From: a bacterium
GTDB lineage: Bacteria > Patescibacteriota > Saccharimonadia > Saccharimonadales > UBA4665
Reading direction: 5' to 3'
Assembly (NCBI GenBank): GCA_021800155.1
Contig: JAJYZG010000008.1
Span: forward strand, 1-37,271
Length of the DNA stretch: 37,271 bases
Numbering within the stretch: the first letter of the stretch is position 1; each line of letters opens with the position of its first letter. Below the pieces are notes generated by a model. The model ran no database searches and was not told the DNA's origin. It was given only the letters and a program-made list of their open reading frames with translations. The translations under genes and the position numbers were made by a program. Positions 7,927 to 16,712 of this stretch are shown here, piece after piece.

Positions 7927-9303
7927 ATGGAGAATCAGCAACGTCGCCCAAAATACATTGAAGATATCAGGGACTCATCCCCCGGTGCCACTCAGCACAT
8001 TAATCTTGATCGCTTGCATCGTCAAACAAAACCTGACCAAAACTTGTCTGCCGGGCGCTTTCCCAGCCCAAGTGATATGGCTAGCAATTACAGTCAACCA
8101 TCAAGAAAATCTGCTAACCTAAACTCCTCGATGAAAAATAATTTGCCGCCTAACCAATCAGGATCGATGATTAATTCAACTTTACCTAACTATACCTATG
8201 GCCAGAGGATAGGTTCTAGAGGTGGTGTTGACGTCAAGGGCCAAAAAAAACGCTGGGTTAGCCGCCATAAAGTGCTTTCGTCTTTTCTAATTGTTGTATT
8301 GTTGGCTATTGGGTTTGGGGGTTATTTCGGTTCGCGTATCATCGGTGACCTGGACAAGGTTTTTCATGGTAATATTTTTAGCGACTTTCAGGCACTATTT
8401 TCAACCGCTAGATTAAATGGCGAAGCCCAGGGAAGGGTTAATGTGCTCCTGGCTGGTTATCAGGGTAAGCAGAGCGACGAAGGCGCACTTACAGACTCAA
8501 TTATGGTAGTGAGCATCGATACTAAAAATGATACCGGATTTATATTAAGCATACCGCGCGATCTCCTCGTAAAGATCCCCGGGGCAGGCTATCAAAAAAT
8601 TAACTATGCTAATACTGTCTCGAGTTTTAACCAACAGGGCTATTTCAAAGGTGGAATGGGTCAGCTACAACAGATATTAGAACAAGACTTCGGTATACCA
8701 ATTGATTACTATGCCTTAATTGATTACCAAGCATTTGAAGATGCAGTTAACGCGGTAGGGGGAATTACTGTCAACATCCAGAGTCCTGACCCTCGCGGTT
8801 TATATGACCCGAATGTAGACAAGGCGCATGGTGGTCCGCTAAAACTGCCAAACGGCCCAGTTCATTTAGACGGTCTGCAAGCACTTGCTTTGGCGCTTGC
8901 CCGTGGAGATTCGCCGTATGCCTATGGCTTTCCTAAAAGCGATATTAATCGCGAGCAACATCAGCGGCAAGAATTAGTTGCTCTAGAAACTAAAGCGCTG
9001 AGCCTTGGTGTGCTCAGTAATCCGGTGCAACTTACGCGCCTGTTTGATGCCATTGGCAATAACGTAAGGACCGATTTGAGTCTATCTGACGCACTAGCTA
9101 TGGCAAAGATCATTAAGTCTGTCAATTTATCTAATATTAAATCCTATGGCTTAAGTTATGGTCTTAGTAGCTCTAATCTGCTGACGACATACTATTCTCC
9201 AAACACCGGCGATTCACTCATACCCAAGGCCGGCATTAACAACTACACCCAAATCACCAGCTTTTACAACTCAATCGTCTCTCAAGAGAATGCCCAAAAA
9301 TAG
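7927..9303 (+). CDS. LytR-CpsA-Psr (LCP) family protein
   Basis: A 458-residue envelope protein. Residues 1 to about 113 are a long, polar, Ser/Pro/Asn/Gln-rich cytoplasmic region. A single membrane helix follows at about 116-136, and the extracellular LCP domain begins near residue 170 (RVNVLLAGYQ). LCP hallmarks include LTDSIMVVSIDTKNDTGFIL, SIPRDLLVKIPG, YQKINYAN, ALIDYQAFEDAVNAVGGITV and REQHQRQELV; the conserved Arg and Asp residues of the polyprenyl-phosphate pocket are present. LCP proteins transfer lipid-linked glycopolymers to the cell wall. The neighbouring GT2 and flippase-like genes fit a shared cell-surface polymer pathway. An AGGGAG lies about 13 bases before the ATG, somewhat far. 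Confidence 0.9.
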   Translation: MENQQRRPKYIEDIRDSSPGATQHINLDRLHRQTKPDQNLSAGRFPSPSDMASNYSQPSRKSANLNSSMKNNLPPNQSGSMINSTLPNYTYGQRIGSRGGVDVKGQKKRWVSRHKVLSSFLIVVLLAIGFGGYFGSRIIGDLDKVFHGNIFSDFQALFSTARLNGEAQGRVNVLLAGYQGKQSDEGALTDSIMVVSIDTKNDTGFILSIPRDLLVKIPGAGYQKINYANTVSSFNQQGYFKGGMGQLQQILEQDFGIPIDYYALIDYQAFEDAVNAVGGITVNIQSPDPRGLYDPNVDKAHGGPLKLPNGPVHLDGLQALALALARGDSPYAYGFPKSDINREQHQRQELVALETKALSLGVLSNPVQLTRLFDAIGNNVRTDLSLSDALAMAKIIKSVNLSNIKSYGLSYGLSSSNLLTTYYSPNTGDSLIPKAGINNYTQITSFYNSIVSQENAQK

Positions 9304-9409
9304 CTAGTATAGCTTTTAAGAAGCCAATGTTTAAAGTAATTGATATAGGCCGAATCGGGCGATTAAGCACGTGCCGGACTTTACCCTATATTAGAAGAGC
9401 TTAAAGCTG

Positions 9410-10120
9410 TTATTGTTCGCCGGCCGGCGTAAAGATTAGTTCATAGGGTCGCTTGCTGATTCGATCCATGGCGCCTAATGTGGGAACGTTTAATAGTGTA
9501 TATTGACTGCGGTAAGCCTTCATGGCCTCGTGCTTTAGCATCAGTTGATCCTCGCTCAGTGGCACTACTTGAGCAACAAGACTTAGACCGAGAACTTTTT
9601 TTGCCAAATCCTGAGTCCGTTTAATTTTTGGTTCTCTCGGTTTACTTGGTAAACTCATATATGGTTGATCTGGGTAAAATCGAACCCGGTAGTTTCGTTT
9701 ATAAAGTTCTAGTGCCGTCAGCCTCCCAAGAACATGATCGGGATGGCGGTAAATACGGCTAAGCGCTAGCGGAGCAAAAATAGTGGCTGTCTTTGGCGTG
9801 GACTTGTCTATTAGATTTGCTAGATCGCTAACTAAAGGCACGTTGTCCGCTCGGCGATACTGGTTATCTAAGAATCCGAGAAATTGTTGGGGGTTCGCAT
9901 TGCCACTAATGGAAACTGCCATTGCGTTCTCTTTAAGTCGCATTTGAACCATTTTATGGCTATCTGGTTCACCGCATAGTCTGTCCCACCAGGCGTGTGT
10001 ACCTTGAGCTGGTATCCCGGAAAATACATTGACTAGTATTGAATCGGGATTGGCGACAAGATGCCAGCAATCGATTACAGCATCATCGAGATGTGGAGAA
10101 ATAATGATGTTTTTTATCAT
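9410..10120 (-). CDS. PIG-L family deacetylase
   Basis: A 236-residue LmbE/PIG-L type zinc deacetylase. The N-terminal metal motif SPHLDDA (residues 8-14) supplies His and Asp, and RHPDHVLGR near residue 128 gives the second His motif. Family members remove N-acetyl groups from N-acetylglucosaminyl compounds such as GlcNAc-PI, GlcNAc-inositol (mycothiol path) or antibiotic intermediates. The usual Gly after the first strand motif and the GE.... stretch are replaced by DCWHLVAN, so the substrate may differ. It is convergent with the LCP gene. No Shine-Dalgarno is visible. Confidence 0.85.
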   Translation of the reverse strand: MIKNIIISPHLDDAVIDCWHLVANPDSILVNVFSGIPAQGTHAWWDRLCGEPDSHKMVQMRLKENAMAVSISGNANPQQFLGFLDNQYRRADNVPLVSDLANLIDKSTPKTATIFAPLALSRIYRHPDHVLGRLTALELYKRNYRVRFYPDQPYMSLPSKPREPKIKRTQDLAKKVLGLSLVAQVVPLSEDQLMLKHEAMKAYRSQYTLLNVPTLGAMDRISKRPYELIFTPAGEQ

Positions 10121-10344
10121 AACAACTATTTAACTAACTTATGCGTAACTTTACACTTAAACCTGTACCGCCACAACTGAAAAACTAAGTTTTACTGAAG
10201 TTTTATAACCATCGGATCCAGGTAGCCGGTTAATGACTTTGCGAGGTAGCGGCAAAAACGTGTTGAATTTTAGTTAATCTCTCTCTGTTAATTGGCAATA
10301 AGTAATGTATTAAGACATCACTTATGCATGTGGCAACGAGGGTT

Positions 10345-10486
10345 TAGGTATTGTATCGCTTGCCACGGTAAGCTGCAGAAGTGGAACCAAACAAGTGCCG
10401 GCACACTGCGCTGGCGGTGTCCGGTTTGTAGCAGCACGGCTATCCGGGATCGGCCTGAATTTGCAAATTTTTTTAAAAATAGGTAG
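10345..10486 (+). pseudogene. IS1249/IS256-like transposase zinc-ribbon fragment
   Basis: About 47 codons encode a zinc ribbon with CIAC, a short basic stretch GTLRWRCPVC, and then DRPEFANFF before a stop. The CxxC...RWRCxxC arrangement with a following RP is the N-terminal module of IS1249-type and related transposases; the catalytic domain is missing. It lies between the deacetylase and methyltransferase genes with no terminal repeats recognised. It is best read as a mobile-element relic, though a small free-standing zinc protein cannot be excluded. Confidence 0.4.
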
Positions 10487-10500
10487 GGAGATTCACTTAG

Positions 10501-11067
10501 TTAAGTTTTTTCTAAAACTACGGCGTAGAAGTTTTTATCTAAAATATTGCTTGCGCCAAATCTTAGGCCCGCTGACTCAGCTAGCTGTTTCACTTGGTTA
10601 GTGCTCAGTCGAATTTGTAAAGGAGGCCCAAGTTCAGTTTTAACTTTTCGCCAATCGTAATCGTAAATGACGCCCTTATCCTTGAGCATTGTTTTAGCGT
10701 TTTTCAGCACCTTAAGCGGGTCCTTAAAATCATGCAGGCAGGTACCGAAAAAGATTATGTCGGCCATCTTCTCGCCAAGCATTGTAGCTTCCGCGGGCAA
10801 GTTGAATACCTTGACATTAGAAATATTCTTCATTAGCAGCTTGTCTTTTAACTCATTAAGTGCATCGTTGTCGATATCTACTGCGTATATTTTGCCGTTC
10901 TCGCCTACTATTTTAGCAGCGGGTAATGTAAAGAATCCATTATTGCAGCCGATATCCATAAAGCACATACCCTCTTTTAGCCCTGCGTTATGTAAAATTT
11001 GTTCAGGGTTTTGCCGCTTGCGGCGCTCACTCTCGTAATATGTGAATCTATGTTGATGATGTTCCAT
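10501..11067 (-). CDS. Class I SAM-dependent methyltransferase
   Basis: A 188-residue Rossmann-fold methyltransferase of the UbiE-like type. Motif I is CFMDIGCNNGFFTLPAA, the acidic residue binding the SAM ribose is in IYAVDIDNDAL, and post-I and motif II follow in KVFNLPAEA and DIIFFGTCLHDFKDP. The C-terminus is short, without a clear substrate-recognition domain. No Shine-Dalgarno precedes the ATG. The product and substrate cannot be assigned. Confidence 0.85.
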   Translation of the reverse strand: MEHHQHRFTYYESERRKRQNPEQILHNAGLKEGMCFMDIGCNNGFFTLPAAKIVGENGKIYAVDIDNDALNELKDKLLMKNISNVKVFNLPAEATMLGEKMADIIFFGTCLHDFKDPLKVLKNAKTMLKDKGVIYDYDWRKVKTELGPPLQIRLSTNQVKQLAESAGLRFGASNILDKNFYAVVLEKT

Positions 11068-11588
11068 GTATGCGGCTTTTTAGGTTATAAGTTGTTAGTT
11101 GAGCTGATTGTTATATCACGTCTGATATTTTAACTAGAGTTATGAAATTTTCAAGCGGAGTGATGTCTCTGATTCGATCACTCTTAAAGTCTGCATTGCT
11201 CATGCCACTTGTTATTTTAATAGGTTGCTATTAGATGATTACGATTAGGGTGAGCTCTATTAGAGAGACAAAATAAACTCAAACATGCGTCCTCATGATA
11301 CATACCCGATGCGTAGGCGAAATCTTTAGCTAATGATTAAGTCTTCTAACAGGAAAAATATTAAATATCTGCTTAGTTCTTGGAAAAATTGCTTTTAACT
11401 TCAGGCTTGAACGCGCCCATAAAAATACAAAGCTCATTATTTTGAGATTGATTATTATGCAAAAGTTGCTTCAGATTACGATTGCGAAAGAAGTCATTAA
11501 CCGAAATTGATTTGTATTTGTTAGTAGCAGGAATGCTTACTCATGCTATACTAGCCCTAGCAAGTGGTTACAATTACTTCGCCGTAGA
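11068..11588. other. Intergenic stretch without recognised gene
   Basis: About 520 bases between the divergent methyltransferase and RRM genes contain no convincing ORF. An extended -10-like TGCTATACT ends at 11552, a possible second, upstream promoter for the RRM gene. Confidence 0.5.
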
Positions 11589-11594
11589 TATAAT
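11589..11594 (+). promoter_or_regulatory. -10 box of the RRM gene
   Basis: A perfect TATAAT with a weak -35 (GTTACA, 16-base spacer). It predicts a 5' leader of about 75 bases before the RRM start, unlike the near-leaderless genes elsewhere in the window. Confidence 0.45.
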
Positions 11595-11618
11595 TAGCCT
11601 TATCAATCTAACTATTTT

Positions 11619-11647
11619 CTCGCGTGCAGCAGTATTTTAAGCGCGAG
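11619..11647 (+). promoter_or_regulatory. Hairpin in RRM gene leader
   Basis: CTCGCG (11619-11624) pairs perfectly with CGCGAG (11642-11647) across a 17-base loop. It lies in the untranslated leader, about a dozen bases before the AAAGGGG ribosome binding site. GC-rich stems next to the binding site of RNA-binding or cold-shock genes can control translation; that role here is inference. Confidence 0.4.
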
Positions 11648-11676
11648 CAATATAAGTTAAAAAGGGGATAAATATT

Positions 11677-11973
11677 ATGGCAATGAAATTATATGTCGGC
11701 GGGTTGGCTTACAGCGTAACCGATCAGCAGCTCGAAGAGTTTTTTGCGCCTCAAGGTAAGGTGGTTAGCGCATCGGTCATTAAAGACAGAAATAGTGGAC
11801 AATCCAAGGGATTTGGCTTTGTTGAAATGGAAGATATTAAAGAAGGTCAAAACGCTATCAAAAACTTGAACGGACAGTCACTAAGCGGACGCGAAGTGAC
11901 GGTCAATCAAGCTCGCCCACAAGAAGATCGAAGGTCCAGTGGTGGCGGTCGTAATTTCCGTCGCTCTTACTAA
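11677..11973 (+). CDS. RRM-type RNA-binding protein
   Basis: A 98-residue single-RRM protein. RNP2 is LYVGGL (residues 5-10) and RNP1 is KGFGFVEM (44-51), both with the aromatic residues that stack on RNA. The tail RRSSGGGRNFRRSY is short, basic and Gly/Arg-rich. Such proteins are widespread in cyanobacteria and other bacteria as small RNA chaperones, often cold-induced. The ribosome binding site AAAGGGG is strong. The structured leader upstream fits post-transcriptional control. No other gene is in the operon. Confidence 0.93.
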   Translation: MAMKLYVGGLAYSVTDQQLEEFFAPQGKVVSASVIKDRNSGQSKGFGFVEMEDIKEGQNAIKNLNGQSLSGREVTVNQARPQEDRRSSGGGRNFRRSY

Positions 11974-12086
11974 GGTTAGAGGATGAAAACAGCCGAAGAA
12001 TAAGCGCATAATTTTAAGTCAGCGTTTTTAGTGACTGCATAACAGAGGTTACCCGTTGTTATTAAGTACAAGGGTTTAATGCTAAC

Positions 12087-12392
12087 CTATTTTCTTGGCA
12101 TGATTTTGCGCGTCATTAATTTGAGATTTGAAATATAGCCTTCCAGAGAAATCCCTGGATGCATACTCAAGTAGTAAAGATGGCGATCAATAAAGTTGCG
12201 TGTAGTACCATTGTAGTAGCTAGAATCCGTATCATATGTCGGATCTTTAACTAATTTGAGCAAAGCCTTACGTGCATTATCGCACTGTTCAGAGTCGTAA
12301 TAACGCTTCTGTCGCGAGTTTATCAGCGCGCTATCAGTGATCAGATAACGCTTAGAAGCACGAGGTTGCTGACGGGCTAAGTTATCAAGCAT
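12087..12392 (-). CDS. Small unknown protein, second gene of a coupled pair
   Basis: A 101-residue basic protein that I do not recognise. It is soluble, with helical stretches (CDNARKALLKLVKDP) and a Tyr-rich middle (YYNGTTRNFIDRHLYYLSMH) ending in a Lys/Arg-rich tail. Its ATG shares one base with the stop codon of the upstream gene (TAATG), so translation of the two is almost certainly coupled. This conserved-looking arrangement argues that it is a real gene. Confidence 0.6.
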   Translation of the reverse strand: MLDNLARQQPRASKRYLITDSALINSRQKRYYDSEQCDNARKALLKLVKDPTYDTDSSYYNGTTRNFIDRHLYYLSMHPGISLEGYISNLKLMTRKIMPRK

Positions 12393-12619
12393 TACTTTCG
12401 GCTCGTGTTTTGTTGTCTTATAGCTGCCGGCTGATTTAAGAATTTTTTACGGGCAGTAGCGTTTATTTGGGCAAGTTGTTTGATGGTCAGACTATAAATT
12501 AAGTCAATTTCTGCTAACCTAATTTCCCTAAACCCCAACTCTCTCTCATCTGATATCCTTTTAGATTCGTTAGCTGAGCTATCTTGTGCTCGTAGCCAGT
12601 ATGGTTTTATGCCGCTCAT
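12392..12619 (-). CDS. Small unknown protein, first gene of a coupled pair
   Basis: A 75-residue charged helical protein of unknown family. The Arg/Glu-rich centre (SDERELGFREIRLAEID) and the second helix (IYSLTIKQLAQINATARKKF) suggest a coiled coil or a small DNA-binding partner. The ATG is preceded by a strong GAGGAG ribosome binding site. Its stop overlaps the start of the next gene. A two-gene toxin-antitoxin-like layout is possible, but no toxin fold is recognised in either protein. Confidence 0.6.
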   Translation of the reverse strand: MSGIKPYWLRAQDSSANESKRISDERELGFREIRLAEIDLIYSLTIKQLAQINATARKKFLNQPAAIRQQNTSRK

Positions 12620-12639
12620 ACTATGCTCCTCGAACGATT

Positions 12640-13016
12640 AAAGTGCTGTTAGCAAATTCGCATATTTAGGAGCATATGTCTTTAGCTATGCTTCGTTTCT
12701 TGTGGACTTACTACTGTTTATTATACTCCTGATTGACATTTTTAGATTAAGTTATCTAGACCTTTAGGTCAGTGCAGAAAATAAATTAACTAAAAGATTG
12801 TCCATCGCCTATAATTTAATCGAAAGTTTATGTACTATTTTATGAGCCAAAACCAAATGACAAATAAAGCGCATAATCTTCGCGCCGGCCCGGTTAAATT
12901 TACATAAGGCGATGTATATAGAGGCTCTCAGGTTGAGATAGTTTCATTGCTATATTAATACCTCACTTACGCATCGCTTCACATACTGATTTGAATGGTT
13001 TTAAATAAAGCAATGT
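12640..13016. other. Intergenic stretch
   Basis: About 375 AT-rich bases between two minus-strand transcription units. No gene, clear terminator or repeat was identified. Confidence 0.5.
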
Positions 13017-13793
13017 TTAGGAAGCACGGCGTTTATATTGCCACATAGCTAATGGCACAAAGACTACCAAGAGGCCGACTACCCAAATTATTGTTTTCCA
13101 TATAGCACCATGCTCGTTAACACCCAAAGCCAACTGTCTAGCCGCATCAGCGATAAAAGTAACCGGTTGGTTTCTCACAAAAACTTGCAGCCAGCTTGGC
13201 ATGGTTTGAATTGGCACAAAAACGCCGCTTGCAAACGTCAAAGGAAAAATGAAAACAAAGCTTGCAAGCTGAGCCGTTTCTGAATCTTTGGCTATCATGC
13301 CGATAAATGCGAAGACCCAGGATAAAGCGTAACCGAAAAGTAATGCCATCAATACCATACCGAAAGCATCTACTGCGCTATTAAATCTAAAACCTAGCAG
13401 ATAGCCAACGGCTATCATGATATCAATAACAACCAGGTTTCGTAGAGCGTCTGCAAAAGTCCTCCCGGCCACTACCGCTACGCGAGTCATTGGAAGTGAA
13501 CGGAAACGATCAATAATGCCTTTACCCATATCATCAGCCAGACCAATACCAGTTTGCACGCCGCCAAACATCACCATTTGTACAAGTATTCCCGGTAGCA
13601 GAAAATCAATATATTTGATTCCTGGGATCCTAACACTGCCTCCAAGTGCACCACCAAAAACGTAATTAAATAACAGCAAAAACATGATTGGCTGTACCGA
13701 AGAAAAGAATAGCAGCTGTGGCAAACGCACATATCTGCGTAGGTTCCTGAGGGTCATGACCCAGGTATCTCGAAGCAATCTAATCCAGCCCAT
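13017..13793 (-). CDS. ABC-2 type exporter permease (DrrB-like)
   Basis: A 258-residue membrane protein with about six helices of the ABC-2 permease family, as in daunorubicin DrrB. The cytoplasmic N-terminus (WVMTLRNLRRYVRLP) leads into the first helix; GIKYIDFLLPGILVQMVMFG and GIIDRFRSLPMTRVAVVAGR are the conserved ABC-2 segments, with the coupling helix containing RFRSLPM. Late helices contain FPLTFASGVFVPIQTMPSWL and the conserved NQPVTFIADAAR. It starts one base after the stop of the ATPase gene, so the two form one exporter. It exports a small hydrophobic compound or lipid; the substrate is unknown. Confidence 0.93.
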   Translation of the reverse strand: MGWIRLLRDTWVMTLRNLRRYVRLPQLLFFSSVQPIMFLLLFNYVFGGALGGSVRIPGIKYIDFLLPGILVQMVMFGGVQTGIGLADDMGKGIIDRFRSLPMTRVAVVAGRTFADALRNLVVIDIMIAVGYLLGFRFNSAVDAFGMVLMALLFGYALSWVFAFIGMIAKDSETAQLASFVFIFPLTFASGVFVPIQTMPSWLQVFVRNQPVTFIADAARQLALGVNEHGAIWKTIIWVVGLLVVFVPLAMWQYKRRAS

Positions 13794-13794
13794 A

Positions 13795-14775
13795 TCAACC
13801 TACTCCTTTATGGTTAGCTTTATTAGGAGTGTCTGTATGTGTGAAGTTCCCAGTTAAAGCTAGGAAAACGTCATCGAGAGAAGGACGATGTAAAGACAAC
13901 TCCTCTACATCCAGCTTTGATTGATTAAGTCTCTCAACTAGTTTCATCAGATCTTTCGAGCCATTATTAACGGGTACGCGCATAACCAGAGTATCTTTAT
14001 TAAAATCAGCAGAACTTTTAGCGATTGAGCTAACCGCTTCTTTAGCTTTTGATAGGTCATCCAGATTGTTGAGCTTAAATTCGATCATGTCATTTCCGAG
14101 ACGCGACTTTAGTTGATTACTCGTACCCTTAGCTATCACTTTTCCTTCGTTGACAACGGCAATCGAATCTGCGAGCTCGTCAGCTTCCTCTAAATATTGG
14201 GTAGTTAGTAGTATGGAAGTGCCTTGGCTAATTAGTTCGTGAACTATTTGCCACATCCCCTGACGTGAAGCTGGGTCTAACCCGGTAGTCGGTTCGTCTA
14301 AAAATAAGATTTTTGGTTGTCCCACTAAACTTGCACCAAGGTCTAGTCGTCGACGCATTCCCCCGGAGTAGGTTCTAACTGGTCGATTGGCTGCATCAGC
14401 CAAATCTAATCGCTCGATTAACTGCTCAGAGCGTTTACGGGCTTCGTTCCTTTTTAGGCCGTAGAGTAAACCAACCATTAGTATGTTCTCAAAACCGGTT
14501 TGAAATTCATCAACAGCCGCATACTGGCCTGCCAAACCAATAATTTTTCGAACTTCTTTCGGCTGCTTCTGAACATCCAATCCGTGTACCAAGGCAGTCC
14601 CACTAGATGGCTCTAGAAGAGTGCTCAATATTCTGACGATAGTAGTTTTACCAGCACCGTTCGGGCCCAACAAGGCGAATACCTTGTTTTCTTCGGAGTG
14701 CAAGCTAACTCCGTTTAGTGCGTTAACTGATCCGAAATGCTTAGTGACGTTTTTTAAGTCAAAGGCGTAAGGCAT
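13795..14775 (-). CDS. ABC exporter ATP-binding protein (DrrA-like)
   Basis: A 326-residue ABC ATPase. Walker A is GPNGAGKTT (residues 37-45), the signature is SGGMRRR (from 137) and Walker B is ILFLDEP (156-162) followed by TTGLDP. The region after about 230 is the DrrA-type regulatory tail (DUF4162-like). It pairs with the ABC-2 permease directly downstream. A TATAGT lies six bases before the ATG and there is no Shine-Dalgarno, so the transcript may be leaderless. A drug- or lipid-export role is likely from the family. Confidence 0.93.
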   Translation of the reverse strand: MPYAFDLKNVTKHFGSVNALNGVSLHSEENKVFALLGPNGAGKTTIVRILSTLLEPSSGTALVHGLDVQKQPKEVRKIIGLAGQYAAVDEFQTGFENILMVGLLYGLKRNEARKRSEQLIERLDLADAANRPVRTYSGGMRRRLDLGASLVGQPKILFLDEPTTGLDPASRQGMWQIVHELISQGTSILLTTQYLEEADELADSIAVVNEGKVIAKGTSNQLKSRLGNDMIEFKLNNLDDLSKAKEAVSSIAKSSADFNKDTLVMRVPVNNGSKDLMKLVERLNQSKLDVEELSLHRPSLDDVFLALTGNFTHTDTPNKANHKGVG

Positions 14776-14806
14776 TACTAAACTATACCTTATGTAGATT
14801 ATTTGG

Positions 14807-14971
14807 CTAGCCTTTTGGGCACTGACTCGCAGCAGTCAGTCTACCCAGCACTTGTTAGGCTTGCCCCAGCTCTTTATTGAACTTGTTCTCCAAGACCAAG
14901 TTGCAGTTATCACTCACCACTCCGTCTCGCAGCCAAGCGTAAATGGTTCTGCTACTAATGCCGTACGGGGG
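14807..14971 (-). pseudogene. IS3-type OrfA relic
   Basis: A minus-strand frame with one internal stop reads YGISSRTIYAWLRDGVV, then a helix with NLVLENKFNKELGQA and, after the stop, QVLGRLTAASQ. A HTH followed by a Leu-zipper-like coiled coil and VLGRLTA is the layout of OrfA of IS3-type elements. Only about 50 codons remain. The perfect 7-base inverted repeat at 14821-14840 lies inside this frame. Confidence 0.35.
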
Positions 14972-15316
14972 AGTAGCTTAGGTGACCTTGAGATCACTAT
15001 CTATAATCTTGAAGATTACCCCATCTTTTACATGTTGCTTAATATGTTTGACGATAGGCATGCAAAAAACTCCGTACAAATTGCCTTCATTGTAATGTCA
15101 GTTAGCTAGATAGTGTGTTCAGTATATGGGGAGGAGGGGCATTAACTTGTATATTACCTCTAGCTCTCAACTTCTGTTGGGAGTAAACTAACAAAACTGG
15201 TATAGAAGACGTCTAGCATTAGCTTGGGAATAGCAATTGTTTGCTGTATCTCGCCAGTGAGACTGTCGCTTCTAAACCCTATGGTCAGTAACCACCAATA
15301 GTAAGGTTATTGCGAA

Positions 15317-15383
15317 AAGACCCCCAGTTGCTATCTGTTATACATGTGTCAATGCATGTAGCAAATAGTACTTGAGGGGTCTT
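15317..15383 (+). repeat. Long imperfect hairpin upstream of IS110 relic
   Basis: AAGACCCC (15317-15324) pairs with GGGGTCTT (15376-15383), and the inner arms continue to pair with a few mismatches down to ACATG / CATGT around a seven-base loop, giving an arm of nearly 30 bases. It lies about 120-180 bases upstream of the decayed IS110 transposase frame, in the element's presumed non-coding end. It could be part of the element's guide (bridge) RNA or a terminator-like stem. It is not followed by a T-run. Confidence 0.5.
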
Positions 15384-15502
15384 CTTCGACAATCTTTCAC
15401 CAACAAGTCTGTGGTACTGCTTCCGTACATCATTTAAGAAGCCTTGCCTATACCGGCCTATTTAACTAATTTAACCGGACTACATTTGGTAGTGCGAAGG
15501 GA

Positions 15503-16485
15503 GTATTTGCTATAGCTTTATTCTTAGGCTGTGATATGTGTAAAACAAAGATTGATGTAGCGTTAGTTAATGACCTGAATCAAATACTGTGGCAGGATAG
15601 TGTTGCTAACCAATCTGACATACTGGCACAATATTTGCTAACCATAGCGGGGACCTATCAAGGAAGAACCTGTAATCGGTATCATAGAGGCTACTGGACG
15701 GTATCACTATCCATTGCTAGAGGCTGCACTGTCAGTTAACTTTGTCCTGAAGGTCTACAATCCCATTCTCACCAAACAAGGCATTAAGACCAGTATCCGC
15801 GGGCAGAAGACGGATAAAACTGACGCTATCCTAATTGAACGTCTGGGCATACGGAGGGAAGGCCGGTTATATACCAAAGAGCCATACATGGCAGCCAAGC
15901 TACAAACCAGGAGCTATGCAAAACTGGGCGTGATTCAGGGTGGTTTTAAGAAGCACGTAGACCATCTAACTGCTATGGATGACGGTATAATGAATGAACA
16001 GGTTGTTGCTGTTTTTCAGGCTGTTGAGGAGGCTATTGAACAAGCCAGAAAACAGCTTTACTATTAGCTGCAGCACTCAACTGAAGGCGATACTTTCACT
16101 AGCCTCCAAACCATACCGGCTATTGGTCCTTTTGTGGCAGCTTGCCTTATTGTGAAATTCAAGACATGACACGCTTCAAGCGCCAGAAACAGTTAGTGGC
16201 CTACTTTGGTTTAGACCCACGTATCAGGCAAAGTGGCCATACCCTCAACAGTACTGGCCGGTTAACTAAGCGTGGCTCACCATATGGCCGGCGGGCTATC
16301 TTCATAGCAGCTGGCGTAGCTAGACTCTGCGATGAATACTGTCAGGGGCCTACTACCAAAAGAAACGTGATGAGGGTAAAAGCTATACGGTAGCTACCTG
16401 TGCAGTAGCTCGAAAACTACTACTTGTCGTCCGGGCAGTTTGGCTAAGCGGAGGAGCATATGACACAAGCTTTTGGGAGGCTTAA
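15503..16485 (+). pseudogene. IS110 family transposase, decayed
   Basis: The whole IS110/IS116/IS902 transposase can be followed through four frames. FLGCDMCKTKIDVAL is the first Asp motif of the DEDD (RuvC-like) domain. EEPVIGIIEATGRYHYPL then NPILTKQG and QKTDKTDAILIERLG continue in a second frame from about 15663. TIPAIGPFVAACLI and QDMTRFKRQKQLVAYFGLDP, then GRLTKRGSPYGRRAIF form the C-terminal Transposase_20 domain. The tail SYTVATCAVARKLLLVV ends at a TAA at 16485. At least four frameshifts plus one or more stops make it inactive. The true start is uncertain. No terminal repeats are expected for this family. Confidence 0.85.
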
Positions 16486-16712
16486 ATACTACCAAATCAG
16501 TATAGGGAATTGACACTTATATATAAGGTCTCTCAAATCCGAGCTAAGTTAAAACTACATAGAGGGCTCGACTAGACTCACCAACAAAGACTAACTGACT
16601 GGTACTTATGCAGCCTATCTCAAGATCAAAAACCGACACGAAAGTGCCGATAACTTTATTAGCAATGTTTCGAGCTTTATGGCCTTTATGACTTATATAA
16701 AATAGGATTATA

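Noticed and set aside
14821-14840. Perfect 7-base inverted repeat (ACTGACT...AGTCAGT) as a terminator for the ABC operon
   Set aside because: It lies upstream of, not after, the minus-strand ABC genes, has no T-run, and falls inside a frame that reads as an IS3 OrfA relic.
14852-15109. 85-codon plus-strand ORF
   Set aside because: No motif or ribosome binding site, and it lies partly opposite the IS3 OrfA relic; probably chance.
16560-16703. Frame reading KNRHESADNFISNVSSFMAF as a small gene or transposase end
   Set aside because: Readable, but it begins after a stop without a start codon and matches no family I can name; possibly more IS debris.
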